Assembly (NCBI GenBank): GCA_016765135.1 | Contig: JAESQN010000033.1 | Span: 1 to 64,000 of the forward strand | Direction of reading: 5' to 3' | Length of the DNA: 64,000 nucleotides | DNA from: Robiginitomaculum sp. | GTDB taxonomy: Bacteria > Pseudomonadota > Alphaproteobacteria > Caulobacterales > Maricaulaceae | Shown here: in pieces, positions 51,709-62,445 of the stretch | How positions within the stretch are numbered: the first letter of the stretch is position 1 | Layout of the letters: each line of letters begins with the position of its first letter | Made by a program: the position numbers and the translations under genes | The notes under the pieces: generated by a model | Told to the model about the DNA's origin: nothing | The model's database searches: none | What the model saw: the letters and a program-made list of their open reading frames with translations, nothing else

Positions 51709-53664
51709 TTACCCCACCGCTTTCACGGACACATAGGCGATAATGCCCGCCAGCCCAAGTAACATGACAAAGGCATAGTGGAATAAATACCCGCTTTGAA
51801 GTTTAGACAATTTCTTACCCCCGGCCAAAGCCGCAGCGGCAAAACCGTCGGGGCCGAACCTGTCGATGATTTTAATATCACCGATCTTCCAGAATATATC
51901 ACCAAGCTTGCGCGTTCCGCGCACGATCGTCGCTTCGTAAAGTTCGTCAATATACCATTTGTTGAGCAGGAATTTATAGAAAATCTCGCCTCCCCCATTG
52001 GCTTGAGCCGCGATGCGTTTCTCGGTACCATTTGCTCGGATATACATAGACCAAGCCAAAATGAACCCGGCAAATGTCACCGCGACAGGTGCCCATAAAA
52101 CCCAAAGCGGGAATTTATGTTTACCGTGGCCTTCCGGCAAGGCTACGCCCCAAAACCCGGTGTCCTTATAAAGCATAAACTGGTCATAAAAAATCACACC
52201 CGCAAGCACGGAACCAACGGCCAGAATGACCAAAGGTATGGTCATATTAAACGGGCTTTCGTGGGCGTGTTTCAGTGTTTCCTTATCACCCCTAAACTTG
52301 CCGTGGAATGTCATGAAGATCAGACGCCAGGAATAAAACGACGTCATAGCCGCCGCCGCTAACCCGGCCCAAAATGCAAATACCGCCGGCGCATTATGCC
52401 CGGCAGATCCGGCAGCATAAGCCGCTTCAATAATCGCGTCCTTGGAATAAAACCCGGCAAAACCACCAAGCCCCGGAATACCAACCCCGGTAAGCGCCAG
52501 TGTCCCAATAATCATCAAAATATAAGTAACCGGGACAAGCTTGTAGATGCCCCCCATTTTGCGCATGTCCTGTTCGTGGTGCAAGGCAACAATCACCGAA
52601 CCCGCACACAAGAACAACAGGGCTTTGAAAAACGCGTGCGTGAACAAATGGAACATGGCCGCGTCATAAGCTCCGATCCCGGCGGCAAAAAACATATAGC
52701 CAAGCTGGGAGCATGTCGAAAACGCTATGACCCGCTTGATGTCGTTTTGCACCAAGCCAATGGTCGCGGCAAACAGCGCGGTAAATGCACCAATGATGGT
52801 GACAATCCCCGAAACAAAAGGTGCAGCTTCATATATGGGCGCGGCGCGGCAGACCAAAAACACACCCGCCGTGACCATAGTCGCGGCGTGGATAAGGGCC
52901 GAGACGGGGGTTGGGCCTTCCATGGCGTCCGGCAACCAGACATGCAGAATAAATTGTGCAGACTTGCCCATAGCGCCAATAAAGAGAAGCCCGGCGATGA
53001 GTTCTATTGCGCCCAATTTCATGCCCAAAAACGGCACAACCAGGTCTTTTTTATCGGGGACTTGCGCGAACACTTCGTCGAAATTGACCGAACCAAAGAT
53101 TAAATAAATAGCCATAATGCCCAGAGCCAAGCCTACATCACCAACTCTGTTTGTGACAAAAGCCTTGATAGCGGCGGCGTTGGCCGAAGGTTTTTTATAC
53201 CAAAACCCGATCAACAAATAAGACGCAACCCCGACACCTTCCCAGCCAAAGAACAGCTGGATAAAGTTGTTTGACGTCACCAATACCAGCATGGCAAAGG
53301 TGAAATAAGACAAATAGGAGAAGAACCGCGCCTTGCCCGGATCGTCTTTCATATAACCCCAGGAATACACATGCACCAGCGCGGAAACCGTGGTGATCAC
53401 CACCAGCATTATCGCCGTAAGCGTATCAATCTTCAAAGCCCAGTTGGCTTTGAAATCCCCGACATCTATCCAACGGAACAAGTTTATTTCTTGGGTCTCG
53501 CCGCCGTAACCAACCTGGACAAAAGCAAACCATGACAAAACGGCAGACAGCAACAACAATCCTGTCGTGACGATTTGCGCGGTCATATCACCAATACGCC
53601 GTCCTAAAAGTCCGGCAAGAAGCGCACCAATCAGCGGGGCAAATAGTATAATTGTATAGAGCAT
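51709..53664 (-). CDS. nuoL: NADH-quinone oxidoreductase subunit L
   Basis: 651 residues, the distal proton pump with a long C-terminal lateral helix. Motifs: DTLTAIMLVVITTVSALVHV, FFGWEGVGVASYLLIGFWYK (helix 5 Glu), AQFILHVWLPDAMEGPTPVS, ALIHAATMVTAGVFLVCRAA and NDIKRVIAFSTCSQLGYMFF. The end (about residue 560 on) fits the lateral helix and terminal membrane segment. It begins 10 bases after nuoK. Confidence 0.96.
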   Translation of the reverse strand: MLYTIILFAPLIGALLAGLLGRRIGDMTAQIVTTGLLLLSAVLSWFAFVQVGYGGETQEINLFRWIDVGDFKANWALKIDTLTAIMLVVITTVSALVHVYSWGYMKDDPGKARFFSYLSYFTFAMLVLVTSNNFIQLFFGWEGVGVASYLLIGFWYKKPSANAAAIKAFVTNRVGDVGLALGIMAIYLIFGSVNFDEVFAQVPDKKDLVVPFLGMKLGAIELIAGLLFIGAMGKSAQFILHVWLPDAMEGPTPVSALIHAATMVTAGVFLVCRAAPIYEAAPFVSGIVTIIGAFTALFAATIGLVQNDIKRVIAFSTCSQLGYMFFAAGIGAYDAAMFHLFTHAFFKALLFLCAGSVIVALHHEQDMRKMGGIYKLVPVTYILMIIGTLALTGVGIPGLGGFAGFYSKDAIIEAAYAAGSAGHNAPAVFAFWAGLAAAAMTSFYSWRLIFMTFHGKFRGDKETLKHAHESPFNMTIPLVILAVGSVLAGVIFYDQFMLYKDTGFWGVALPEGHGKHKFPLWVLWAPVAVTFAGFILAWSMYIRANGTEKRIAAQANGGGEIFYKFLLNKWYIDELYEATIVRGTRKLGDIFWKIGDIKIIDRFGPDGFAAAALAGGKKLSKLQSGYLFHYAFVMLLGLAGIIAYVSVKAVG

Positions 53665-53674
53665 TTTAAGTTCC

Positions 53675-53995
53675 CTACCCCTTCATCATATTGATATCTT
53701 CGACGGCAATATTGCCGCGATTACGGAAATACACCACTAGAATAGCCAGCCCAATGGCGGCTTCGGCGGCGGCTACGGTGAGGATAAACATGGCAAAAAC
53801 CTGCCCGGAAATATCGCCCATATGCGCCGAAAACGCGACAAAGTTGATGTTGACCGCCAACAGGATAAGCTCGATGCTCATCATAATAATAATGACGTTT
53901 TTGCGGTTGACGAAAATCCCGAACACACCAATGGTGAACAACATGGCCGCCACCACCAAATAATGCGCCAGACCTATTTCAAGTCCTATGCTCAT
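53675..53995 (-). CDS. nuoK: NADH-quinone oxidoreductase subunit K
   Basis: 106 residues, three membrane helices. [40 protein letters not shown] (with the conserved membrane Glu of helix 2) and [20 protein letters not shown] (helix 3 Glu). It belongs to the proton path of the hydrophobic arm. It overlaps nuoJ by four bases. Confidence 0.96.
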   Translation of the reverse strand: MSIGLEIGLAHYLVVAAMLFTIGVFGIFVNRKNVIIIMMSIELILLAVNINFVAFSAHMGDISGQVFAMFILTVAAAEAAIGLAILVVYFRNRGNIAVEDINMMKG

Positions 53996-54612
53996 GATCC
54001 GATCCCTTCACCAGGCTTAATATCAACAAGCTCGACACCGCCCTCGCGGGTGCGGGCGATTTGTTCGGAAATATTTTGTGTCTTGACACCGTCCCGTTTG
54101 CGCAAGGTCAGGACGATTGCCCCGACCATAGCCAACAGCAATATCAAGCCGACCGCTTCAAAGAAAAATGCATATTCCGTATAGAGAACATTACCGATAG
54201 CCTCGATATTTGACGTGCCGTCCTCGGCAAATTTCACACCTGCGCCAGGATTGACCAATGAAGCCGCCCCGAGCAAAATCATCTCGGCCAAAAGTATGCA
54301 GGCAACCACGCCGCCAATGGGCAAGTATTGCAAAAACCCCTGCTTCATTTCGACGAAATCCACATCCAGCATCATGACTACAAACATGAACAATACAGCC
54401 ACAGCCCCCACATAAACCATGATCAAAAGCAGCGCCAAAAACTCCGCCCCCAGTAGCACAAACAATCCGGCGCTGGCAAAAAACGTCCCGATTAAAAATA
54501 CAACAGAATGCACAGGATTACGCGACGCAATCACCATAAATGCCATGCCCACTGCCGTGGCAGAAAGAATATAAAAGGCCAAGCCCGGTAACATTTCTAC
54601 AGACATATTCAT
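53992..54612 (-). CDS. nuoJ: NADH-quinone oxidoreductase subunit J
   Basis: 206 residues with five membrane helices. [40 protein letters not shown] and [20 protein letters not shown] (the helix 3 segment with the conserved Tyr-Val-Gly) are typical. The C-terminal tail is soluble ([20 protein letters not shown]). It lies eight bases after nuoI and overlaps nuoK. Confidence 0.95.
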   Translation of the reverse strand: MNMSVEMLPGLAFYILSATAVGMAFMVIASRNPVHSVVFLIGTFFASAGLFVLLGAEFLALLLIMVYVGAVAVLFMFVVMMLDVDFVEMKQGFLQYLPIGGVVACILLAEMILLGAASLVNPGAGVKFAEDGTSNIEAIGNVLYTEYAFFFEAVGLILLLAMVGAIVLTLRKRDGVKTQNISEQIARTREGGVELVDIKPGEGIGS

Positions 54613-54620
54613 ACCTCCCC

Positions 54621-55109
54621 CTATCTATAGGGTGCGTCCTTTTTCAAATTCATGGCAATAGCGCTTTCCCAACGGTCGCCGTTAGCTAGCAATCTTTCTT
54701 TGTCGTAATATAATTCTTCGCGGCTCTCGGTGGCATATTCAAAATTTGGCCCCTCGACAATGGCATCAACCGGACAGGCTTCCTGACACAGACCGCAATA
54801 AATACATTTGGTCATATCAATATCATAACGCGTGGTGCGGCGCGAACCGTCGTCGCGTGGCTCGGCTTCGATGATGATGGCTTGGGCCGGGCAAATGGCT
54901 TCACACAGTTTACAAGCAATACAGCGTTCTTCGCCGTTGGCATAACGGCGCAAGGCATGTTCGCCGCGAAAACGGGGCGACAACGGGCCTTTTTCAAACG
55001 GGTAATTGATTGTCGGTTTCTTGGCGAAAAAATATTTCATCGCCAGCATAAACGCCTTGATAAACTCAAGGAACAGCGCCGCTTTGATAAATTGTTTAAT
55101 CCGGGTCAT
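54621..55109 (-). CDS. nuoI: NADH-quinone oxidoreductase subunit I
   Basis: 162 residues, ferredoxin-like connecting subunit with two 4Fe-4S clusters (N6a, N6b). Motifs: [16 protein letters not shown] and [16 protein letters not shown], plus [20 protein letters not shown]. It passes electrons from NuoG towards NuoB. The start follows directly after the nuoH stop. Length and motifs are standard for alphaproteobacteria. Confidence 0.97.
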   Translation of the reverse strand: MTRIKQFIKAALFLEFIKAFMLAMKYFFAKKPTINYPFEKGPLSPRFRGEHALRRYANGEERCIACKLCEAICPAQAIIIEAEPRDDGSRRTTRYDIDMTKCIYCGLCQEACPVDAIVEGPNFEYATESREELYYDKERLLANGDRWESAIAMNLKKDAPYR

Positions 55110-56189
55110 CTAGCCAACTCCCACTGTCATGCTCATATATGGGCGGCCGAACATCATCACATAGGTCGACACAATAACAATTGCCACCAGAGACGTCGGC
55201 AAGAACACTTTCCAGCCGAGCCGCATTAACTGGTCATAGCGGTAACGCGGCACGATGGCCTTGACCATGGCAAACAGGAAAAACATGAACACAACTTTGC
55301 CCACGAACCAGAAAATCGGCGGGATGAACCCACCACCAATATCAAGTGGTGCGTGCCAGCCACCAAGGAACATAACCGTCAACATAGCGCACATCAGCAC
55401 GATATTGAGATACTCCCCGATCATAAACAGAAGGTAGGGGGTAGATGAATATTCGACCTGATAACCAGCTACCAGCTCGCTTTCGGCTTCGGGCAAATCA
55501 AACGGCGGGCGGTTGGTCTCGGCCAGCGCCGAAATAAAGAACAGCACGAACATATAAAACATCACCGGAAACAAAATAAGTGATTTAGGATCACTAAAGT
55601 CAAGCATGAAAGCGTGCCAGTTCCAAAACCCGCCTGCTTGGGCATTGACAATATCGGTCAAGTTTAATGAGCCGACCAGCAAGAGAACCGTAATCAGAAT
55701 AAAACCAATGGAGACCTCATAAGAGATCATTTGCGCCGTGGAACGTAAGGCCCCCAAAAATGGATATTTCGAGTTCGACGCCCAACCACCAATGATAATC
55801 CCGTACACCCCTAGTGAGGAAATTGCCAAAATATACAAAACGCCAAGATTAAGGTTGGACATGACCCAACCCGGCGCGGCGGGTATCACCGCCCAGACGC
55901 CAAAAGCCGTGACCAGAGTGATGATTGGGGCCAATACAAACAGGATTTTGTCTGAACCTGCTGGAATAATTATTTCCTTGAACACGAATTTCAAAAAATC
56001 GGCAAAGGACTGCAACAGCCCGAACGGGCCAACCACATTGGGGCCACGGCGCAATTGTACGGCGGCCCAGACCTTGCGGTCCATAAGCAGTAAAAACGCC
56101 AACCCGACCAGAAGCACGACCACAAACAGGATGATTTGCACCAGCTTCCACACCAGCCATGGCCATTCCATGCCAAATAATTCTATCAT
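55110..56189 (-). CDS. nuoH: NADH-quinone oxidoreductase subunit H
   Basis: 359 residues from the ATG at 56189, which overlaps the nuoG stop (ATGA); the frame extends to 56228 inside nuoG without need. Motifs: [60 protein letters not shown] (quinone-site loop), [16 protein letters not shown] and [18 protein letters not shown]. It forms the quinone chamber with NuoB and NuoD. Confidence 0.96.
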   Translation of the reverse strand: MIELFGMEWPWLVWKLVQIILFVVVLLVGLAFLLLMDRKVWAAVQLRRGPNVVGPFGLLQSFADFLKFVFKEIIIPAGSDKILFVLAPIITLVTAFGVWAVIPAAPGWVMSNLNLGVLYILAISSLGVYGIIIGGWASNSKYPFLGALRSTAQMISYEVSIGFILITVLLLVGSLNLTDIVNAQAGGFWNWHAFMLDFSDPKSLILFPVMFYMFVLFFISALAETNRPPFDLPEAESELVAGYQVEYSSTPYLLFMIGEYLNIVLMCAMLTVMFLGGWHAPLDIGGGFIPPIFWFVGKVVFMFFLFAMVKAIVPRYRYDQLMRLGWKVFLPTSLVAIVIVSTYVMMFGRPYMSMTVGVG

Positions 56190-58285
56190 TCTGCGGCCTC
56201 CATGATGGGTGCACACTCCGTCGAGCATTGCGCCATCACTTGGCTGGCACGGGCCACCGGATTGGTAAAGTAGAAATCACCTATAGCGGATTTAAGCGGT
56301 GCCTTGAGCGGTTTGCCCGCCGCGCCCAGTTTTGCGGGCGCAAAATCTGCTGCCCCCTCTGCACCGGGCGCATGGTTCAAGCCAGAGAATGTCGGATGAT
56401 CCGTGAACAGTTTCTTGCGCAAAGCATCAATATCGTCATAGGGCAATGTCCGACCACAAAGCTCCGACAAGGCCCGGATGATTTTCCAGTCGGTCTTGGC
56501 ATCGCCCTTTGGCGGTACGGCGGCAAAGCCCATTTGTACGCGGCCCTCGGTGTTGACCCAAAGCGCGTCTTTTTCCGTATAGGCACAGCCCGGCAAAATC
56601 ACATCTGCGCGGTGCGCGCCCGCATCGCCGTGACTGCCTTGGTAGATCACAAAGGCGTCCCCGAACAAATCTTCATTTATTTCGTCCGCGCCGAGATTAT
56701 AAATCGTCTTGACCGAGCCGTCTTTGGCACCCGCCAATATCCCGGCCAAGCCGCGACCACCCTTGCAGGGCACAAAACCCATATCAAGGCCAGCCACACG
56801 CGCCGCCGCAGTGTGCAACACATTCCAGCCGTTCCAGCCTTCCCGCACCATGCCAAATTTATCAGCAATTTTCCCGCACAAGCGCAGTATCTGCGCCCCG
56901 TCTTTGCGGGTAAGCGCGCCCTGTCCGATCAAAATCATCGGATTTTTCGCAGATTTTAATTTGCGCGCAAAACCTTTTGTTGACTTCAGAAGCGTCTCTA
57001 AGGCATCTGCCGTTTCGCCCAGATGATCATAGACATAGGTCAAATCATAAGGCACACCGACCATGCCAATTTCCAAATCCGAATGTATCCACGTCTTGCG
57101 GATACGGGCATTCACCAAAGCCGCTTCATGGCGCACATTGGAACCGACGATGAGCAAGGCATCCGCCTGCTCAATCCCGGCAATGGTCGTGTTCATCAGG
57201 TATTCCTGGCGCGGGCCTTCTCCGAGCGGCGCACCGTCCTGGCGACAATCAATGTTCTTGACCCCAAGCCCGTCCATCAAATCGTTCAGGGCTTTCATGC
57301 TCTCGGTACAAGCCAAATCCCCGGCAATCGCGGCAATGCTTTCAGGATCACCGCCAAGTTTGTCCGCCACGACCGCCAAAGCTTCGTCCCATGACGCGGG
57401 CGTTAATTGTCCATCTTTACGCACATAAGGCCGATCAAGGCGCTGGCGACCCAGACCGTCCCAAACAAAACGGGCCTTGTCGGAAATCCATTCCTCATTG
57501 ATGTCGTCGTTGATCACCGGCACAATGCGGAGCACCCGCCCGCCCCGGCTATCAATGCGGATATTGCTGCCAACCGCGTCCATCACATCAATGCTCTCGG
57601 TCGGTTCCAACTCCCAGGGCCGCGCATTAAACGCATAGGGCTTGGAGGTCAGCGCCCCGACCGGGCACAAATCAATAATATTGCCGGACATTTCGGAGGT
57701 CAGTGATTTCTCCAGATACGTCGTAATCTCCGCGTCCTCGCCCCGCGACGCCAAACCGATTTCCGACACACCTGCAACCTCGGTGATAAACCGGACACAG
57801 CGCGTACACTGGATACAGCGGGTCATAACGGTAGCCACTAACGGCCCCATATATTTGTCGTCAACGGCCCGTTTGTTCATATCAAAACGCGAACCAACCC
57901 GGCCATACCCCATAGCCTGGTCTTGGAGATCACATTCACCGCCCTGATCACAAATTGGGCAGTCCAGCGGGTGATTTATCAGCAGGAATTCCATCACACC
58001 CTCGCGGGCTTTCTTGACGGTTTCGCTGGATGTCAAAATATTGGCCGGAGACCCGTCGCGGTTCGGGCGCAAATCCTTGACCTGCAAAGCACAACTGGCT
58101 TGCGGCTTGGGCGCACCGACCCATTCAACCAGACACATACGGCAATTGCCCGCCACAGACAACCGTTCATGATAGCAAAACCGAGGGATCTCGGCCCCGG
58201 CCTGCTCACAAGCCTGCATCAAGGTATAATCCCCCGGCACCTCAAGCTCTGCGCCATCTATGTTTACTTTTCTAAGGTCAGTCAT
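56186..58285 (-). CDS. nuoG: NADH-quinone oxidoreductase subunit G
   Basis: 699 residues, the largest peripheral-arm subunit. N-terminal 2Fe-2S and 4Fe-4S ligands: [40 protein letters not shown] and [17 protein letters not shown], followed by a molybdopterin-like domain without a cofactor. The length is typical of alphaproteobacteria (no N7 cluster region seen). It begins by a four-base overlap with an unknown gene at 58282-58767, instead of directly following nuoF as in related genomes. Confidence 0.96.
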   Translation of the reverse strand: MTDLRKVNIDGAELEVPGDYTLMQACEQAGAEIPRFCYHERLSVAGNCRMCLVEWVGAPKPQASCALQVKDLRPNRDGSPANILTSSETVKKAREGVMEFLLINHPLDCPICDQGGECDLQDQAMGYGRVGSRFDMNKRAVDDKYMGPLVATVMTRCIQCTRCVRFITEVAGVSEIGLASRGEDAEITTYLEKSLTSEMSGNIIDLCPVGALTSKPYAFNARPWELEPTESIDVMDAVGSNIRIDSRGGRVLRIVPVINDDINEEWISDKARFVWDGLGRQRLDRPYVRKDGQLTPASWDEALAVVADKLGGDPESIAAIAGDLACTESMKALNDLMDGLGVKNIDCRQDGAPLGEGPRQEYLMNTTIAGIEQADALLIVGSNVRHEAALVNARIRKTWIHSDLEIGMVGVPYDLTYVYDHLGETADALETLLKSTKGFARKLKSAKNPMILIGQGALTRKDGAQILRLCGKIADKFGMVREGWNGWNVLHTAAARVAGLDMGFVPCKGGRGLAGILAGAKDGSVKTIYNLGADEINEDLFGDAFVIYQGSHGDAGAHRADVILPGCAYTEKDALWVNTEGRVQMGFAAVPPKGDAKTDWKIIRALSELCGRTLPYDDIDALRKKLFTDHPTFSGLNHAPGAEGAADFAPAKLGAAGKPLKAPLKSAIGDFYFTNPVARASQVMAQCSTECAPIMEAAE

Positions 58286-58767
58286 GTCTCACCATTTTGC
58301 AACGCAATTTCGAAGTTTTCATGAAAATGCAGTTTTCCATCGAATACTTCTTCAATTCTTTCGCCTAGCTCTCGAATATTCCTCATTGGGAAAAACCCCA
58401 TCATGACTTCATTTGATTTGTACATTACTTTACAAAACCCACACCATCTTACCGAAAGGAATGATTTAACTTTATAGGCACCCAAATAAAGTTGAGGTTT
58501 ATCAAAAAACGAATCATTTTCACTGGAATAAAAATCGGATTTAATGACTTTAAACCCTGTAAAAAAATCATTATCAAACTCCCCTCCTGACCACAAAGTC
58601 TCTAAATCTTTCTTTTCAATCCTAAAAGTTGCCCAAAGGTGTCCATCCATAGATACGTCGTTACCCATGAAGGACTTTGCGCCAGCACCTGATCCGGTTC
58701 CTCGGCGACTGAAAACACCAGAACCGAAGAGCTTGATATCTATTAAATTCGGCTTAGTTATTTTCAT
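58282..58767 (-). CDS. Unknown gene inserted between nuoF and nuoG
   Basis: 161 residues from the ATG at 58767 (a GTG one codon earlier is possible). A GGAG lies within the nuoF end and the gap to nuoF is four bases. It overlaps nuoG by four bases, so it is translationally coupled on both sides. No family recognised. Seen: GTGSGAGAKSFMGNDVSMDG, LETLWSGGEFDNDFFTGFKV, VRWCGFCKVMYKS (CxxC) and LGERIEEVFDGKLHF. No signal or membrane segment. It is visibly AT-richer than the nuo genes, which suggests transfer. It may be a passenger in a strongly expressed operon, an immunity-type protein or a complex I accessory; none is established. Confidence 0.8.
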   Translation of the reverse strand: MKITKPNLIDIKLFGSGVFSRRGTGSGAGAKSFMGNDVSMDGHLWATFRIEKKDLETLWSGGEFDNDFFTGFKVIKSDFYSSENDSFFDKPQLYLGAYKVKSFLSVRWCGFCKVMYKSNEVMMGFFPMRNIRELGERIEEVFDGKLHFHENFEIALQNGET

Positions 58768-58771
58768 CACC

Positions 58772-60085
58772 CTACTCCGCCGCCACTTGCGAAACGAACA
58801 CGGGCTTACTCGCCCGATAATTATTTATCCGCTCTTCAATTTCAGGCCGGAAATGCCGGATTAAACCTTGTATGGGCCAAGCGGCCGCATCGCCTAATGC
58901 ACAAATTGTGTGGCCTTCGATTTGCTTGCTCACATCCAGCAACATGTCGATTTCGCGTGTTTCGGCTTCGCCCGTGACCATGCGTTCCATGACCCGCCAC
59001 ATCCAGCCCGTACCTTCGCGGCACGGCGTACACTGGCCGCAGCTTTCGTGCTTATAAAAATAGCTCAGCCGCGCAATCGCCGCCACCACGTCGGTGGATT
59101 TATCCATGACAATCATGCCCGCAGTCCCCAGCCCGGATTTAACCGCCGACAGCGCATCAAAATCCATCAGCACATCGTCGCATATTTCCCGTGGCAATAA
59201 CGGCACGCTTGAGCCGCCCGGAATGACGCATTTAAGATTATCCCAGCCGCCGCGCACCCCGCCCGCATACTCCTCAATAAGAGTTTTCATGGGGATGGAC
59301 AAAGCCTCCTCCACATTACACGGCGCATTGACATGGCCGGAGATACAAAACACCTTGGTGCCCGCATTATTATCGCGGCCAAAGGATTTAAACCAAGCGG
59401 CACCCCGGCGCAGAATGGTCGGGCCAACGGCAATGCTCTCGACATTATTGACGGTGGTTGGGCAACCATACAAACCTGCATTGGCCGGGAACGGCGGCTT
59501 CAAGCGCGGCTGGCCTTTTTTGCCCTCCAGGCTCTCCAGCAAAGCGGTTTCCTCACCGCAAATATAAGCGCCAGCTCCGTGGTGCATATAAACATCAAAA
59601 TCATAGCCTGAACCACAAGCATTTTTGCCCAAAAGTCCCGCCGCATAAGCCTGATCAATGGCGGCTTGCACACGCTGGCGTTCTTGGACATATTCGCCGC
59701 GCAGATAGATATAACAAGCATGGGCTTGCATAGCGAAAGACGCGACCAAACACCCCTCAAGCAATAAATGCGGATCGTGGCGCAGCATTTCGCGGTCTTT
59801 ACACGTACCCGGCTCGCTCTCGTCGGCATTAACCACCAGATAGTGGGGGCGATTGGTGACGTCCTTGGGCATAAATGACCACTTCAAGCCGGTCGGGAAC
59901 CCGGCCCCGCCGCGCCCGCGCAAGCCAGACGCTTTCATATTATCAATAATCCAGTCGCGGCCTTGCTCTAATATTTCCTTGGTGCCGAGCCAAGCCCCAC
60001 GCTTCATAGCAGCCTCAAGCCTCCAGTCCTGCAAGCCATAAAGATTAGTAAAAATCCGGTCTTTGTCTTGGAGCAATTCAACCAT
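58772..60085 (-). CDS. nuoF: NADH-quinone oxidoreductase subunit F
   Basis: 437 residues, NADH- and FMN-binding subunit with cluster N3. Motifs: [20 protein letters not shown] (NADH loop), [20 protein letters not shown] (FMN region), and [20 protein letters not shown] with the later Cys in [20 protein letters not shown] (N3 ligands). It accepts hydride from NADH. The intergenic space before it (towards nuoE) is filled by a palindromic repeat, unlike the tight spacing elsewhere in the operon. Confidence 0.97.
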   Translation of the reverse strand: MVELLQDKDRIFTNLYGLQDWRLEAAMKRGAWLGTKEILEQGRDWIIDNMKASGLRGRGGAGFPTGLKWSFMPKDVTNRPHYLVVNADESEPGTCKDREMLRHDPHLLLEGCLVASFAMQAHACYIYLRGEYVQERQRVQAAIDQAYAAGLLGKNACGSGYDFDVYMHHGAGAYICGEETALLESLEGKKGQPRLKPPFPANAGLYGCPTTVNNVESIAVGPTILRRGAAWFKSFGRDNNAGTKVFCISGHVNAPCNVEEALSIPMKTLIEEYAGGVRGGWDNLKCVIPGGSSVPLLPREICDDVLMDFDALSAVKSGLGTAGMIVMDKSTDVVAAIARLSYFYKHESCGQCTPCREGTGWMWRVMERMVTGEAETREIDMLLDVSKQIEGHTICALGDAAAWPIQGLIRHFRPEIEERINNYRASKPVFVSQVAAE

Positions 60086-60167
60086 GGGTACCTCTCAATA
60101 GGAGCAATGAGAACCTTGTAGGGTGGATTAGCGCATTCAGCAAATAATTGGAATCAGTGTAATTTCT

Positions 60168-60337
60168 CCTTCCTCCGTTTTTCACGGGGGAAGTACCCCG
60201 GAGGGGGGATGGGGGCGCGCACCTTTTGTGCGCTTCTGAATTTTCGTCGTCCACTTTGCTTCGCAAGGCCGCAAGAGCGGCGCCCCCATCGCCTCCGCAA
60301 GAGCTCCGGCACTTCCCCCGTAGAAAACGGAGGAAGG
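60168..60337. repeat. Long palindromic repeat between nuoE and nuoF
   Basis: The left arm from 60168 (CCTTCCTCCGTTTTTCACGG and on to GATGGGGGCGC) matches in reverse the right arm ending at 60337 (GCGCCCCCATC ... CGGAGGAAGG) over about 55 bases with mismatches. The centre holds smaller hairpins (GCGCACCTTTTGTGCGC; CCGCAAGAGCGG). The related TGTAGGGTGGATTA motif flanks it at 60117-60130. This is a REP/RPE-like mosaic element. It would form a large hairpin in the nuo mRNA. Confidence 0.82.
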
Positions 60338-60373
60338 AAAAAACAAGGTTATTCTTTTGTAAAAGTTCAACCA

Positions 60374-61048
60374 TCATTTTGCCCCCACCTTGGCTTTACC
60401 CGAATTCGGCAATTTCTTTTGCTTTACTTTATTATAAAAACCTTTGGTGTTTAGGGTTACTGCACCTGTGATAGGCTCGGAGGTATGGCGCGTATTTTGC
60501 GGCCCCGGCTTAACCTTGCGGCCCGCCGCCAAATCGTCTAGCAGGGTTTCAAAATTATCCACGTCCAAATCTTCGTAATAATCATCACCAGCCGCATTGC
60601 TAATTTGTATCATAGGCGCATTGGCACACGCACCCAGGCACTCGACCTCTATCCAGCTAAATTTACCGTCGGCACTTACAGAACCCTTAGGCCCGATTTT
60701 CTTCTCGCAAACCTTCTTCAAATCCCCGGCTCCGCGCAACCAGCACGGCGTTGTGCCGCAAAGTTGCACATGATGTTCACCCACGGGCGCGAGATTGAAC
60801 ATGGTGTAAAATGTCGCCACTTCGTAAACGCGCATATAAGGCATGTCCAAATGCGCGGCCACCGCTTCAAGCGCAGGCGCAGGCAACCAGCCACCGGCTT
60901 GTTTCTGGACAATCCAAAGCCCCGGAATAAGCGCAGACGCTTGCCGACCTTTGGGATATTTCTTTATCCAAATACCAATTTCTTTTTTGGACGCCGCAGA
61001 CAGCGCAAAACTGTCCGGCTGCTCCTTGGCAAGTCTTCTGGCACTCAT
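60374..61048 (-). CDS. nuoE: NADH-quinone oxidoreductase subunit E
   Basis: 224 residues, thioredoxin-like 2Fe-2S subunit (cluster N1a). Motifs: [40 protein letters not shown], and [15 protein letters not shown], giving the four Cys ligands. The C-terminal ~50-residue extension ([20 protein letters not shown]) is usual in alphaproteobacteria. It overlaps nuoD by four bases. Confidence 0.96.
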   Translation of the reverse strand: MSARRLAKEQPDSFALSAASKKEIGIWIKKYPKGRQASALIPGLWIVQKQAGGWLPAPALEAVAAHLDMPYMRVYEVATFYTMFNLAPVGEHHVQLCGTTPCWLRGAGDLKKVCEKKIGPKGSVSADGKFSWIEVECLGACANAPMIQISNAAGDDYYEDLDVDNFETLLDDLAAGRKVKPGPQNTRHTSEPITGAVTLNTKGFYNKVKQKKLPNSGKAKVGAK

Positions 61049-62232
61049 CGGTCAACCTCCCCGAACACTATATCCAGCGAGCCTAGAATGGCCGAGACGT
61101 CGGCTAGCATATGGCCTCTGTTGAGAAAATCCATGGCTTGGAGATGGGCGAAACCCGGTGCGCGGATTTTGCAACGATATGGTTTGTTGCTCCCGTCCGA
61201 GACCAGAAACACCCCGAACTCGCCCTTGGGGGCTTCGATAGCGGTGTAAACCTCGCCCGCCGGGACTTTAAAACCCTCAGTGTACAGTTTGAAATGCTGG
61301 ATCAGCGCTTCCATGTCTTGTTTCATGTCAGCACGGCGCGGCGGTGTGACTTTGTGGTTATCCGACAGAACCGGGCCTTCGGGCATCATGTCCAGGCATT
61401 GCTCGATAATTTTAACGCTCTCATACATTTCTTCCATGCGGCACAAATAACGGTCATAGCAATCACCGTTCTTGCCGAGGGGGATTTTAAATTCAAGCTC
61501 GTTATAAACCTCATAGGGCTGGGCGCGGCGCAAATCCCAGGCCATGCCGGAACCGCGTACCATGACGCCGCTAAAACCCCAGTCCAGCGCATCTTGCTTG
61601 GAGACAACGCCAATATCGACATTGCGCTGTTTGAAAATCCGGTTGTCGGTCAGCAGAGTTTCAATATCGCGCATCTTCTGGGGGAATTGTTTGCACCAGT
61701 CGCGCATATCGTCAGCCAGACCCTCTGGCATGTCCTGGCGCACACCGCCGACCCGAAAATAGGCCGCATGGAGGCGCGAGCCAGACACGCGCTCATAAAA
61801 CACCATCAGCTTTTCGCGTTCTTCAAAACCCCAGACAGGCGGCGTCAATGCGCCCACGTCCATAGCCTGGGTGGTCACATTTAAAATATGCGACAAAATC
61901 CGGCCAACTTCCGACCACAAAACCCGCAAGAATTGCGCCCGGCGCGGCACTTCCACGCCCATCAATTTCTCAATCGCCATGCAAAACGCATGCTCCTGGT
62001 TCATGGGCGCCACATAGTCGAGCCGGTCAAAATACGGAATAGCCTGCATATAAGTCTTGTGCTCAATCAGCTTTTCCGTACCCCGGTGCAAAAGCCCAAT
62101 ATGCGGATCCACCCGCTCAACCACTTCACCCTCAAGCTCAAGCACAAGGCGAAGCACACCATGCGCCGCAGGATGCTGCGGGCCGAAGTTTATTGTAAAC
62201 TTGCGGTCGTCGATTTGTTCAAGATCAGGCAT
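61045..62232 (-). CDS. nuoD: NADH-quinone oxidoreductase subunit D
   Basis: 395 residues, the 49-kDa type quinone-binding subunit. Motifs: [60 protein letters not shown], and [20 protein letters not shown] with the conserved end [12 protein letters not shown]. It is a separate gene, not fused to nuoC. It lies 213 bases from nuoC with a palindromic repeat between them. Confidence 0.97.
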   Translation of the reverse strand: MPDLEQIDDRKFTINFGPQHPAAHGVLRLVLELEGEVVERVDPHIGLLHRGTEKLIEHKTYMQAIPYFDRLDYVAPMNQEHAFCMAIEKLMGVEVPRRAQFLRVLWSEVGRILSHILNVTTQAMDVGALTPPVWGFEEREKLMVFYERVSGSRLHAAYFRVGGVRQDMPEGLADDMRDWCKQFPQKMRDIETLLTDNRIFKQRNVDIGVVSKQDALDWGFSGVMVRGSGMAWDLRRAQPYEVYNELEFKIPLGKNGDCYDRYLCRMEEMYESVKIIEQCLDMMPEGPVLSDNHKVTPPRRADMKQDMEALIQHFKLYTEGFKVPAGEVYTAIEAPKGEFGVFLVSDGSNKPYRCKIRAPGFAHLQAMDFLNRGHMLADVSAILGSLDIVFGEVDR

Positions 62233-62260
62233 GGATATCCCCTAACAAACTCTTTTTTAT

Positions 62261-62379
62261 TGTCATCCCGTCCAAGCCGCCCTTGCACCCCAAGGGCACT
62301 TCCTTCAGGGCGCGGCGCAGAGCCGGGACCTCATAGTTTGCGGCAAGTCCGAGGTCCCGGGTCAAGCCCGGGATGACAG
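62261..62379. repeat. Palindromic repeat between nuoC and nuoD
   Basis: TGTCATCCCG (62261-62270) pairs with CGGGATGACA (62370-62379), and inside them CCGGGACCTC (62323-62332) pairs with GAGGTCCCGG (62351-62360). The outer and inner parts are characteristic of the GTCATCCCGG...GGGATGAC elements common in alphaproteobacteria. It inserts a large hairpin within the nuo operon. Confidence 0.85.
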
Positions 62380-62445
62380 AAAGGGGGGAATTGATGGTGA
62401 ATTTCCTGTCAAGATCTTGAGTGGAAGTTTGGGTTTGGTTAGTCA

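Noticed and set aside
52396-53103. Plus-strand frame of 235 codons
   Set aside because: It is antisense to nuoL and has no recognisable protein features.
60078-60377. Minus-strand frame of 99 codons between nuoE and nuoF
   Set aside because: It lies almost wholly in a palindromic repeat and has no domain or ribosome site.
61111-61884. Plus-strand frame of 257 codons
   Set aside because: It is antisense to nuoD, a clear complex I subunit gene.
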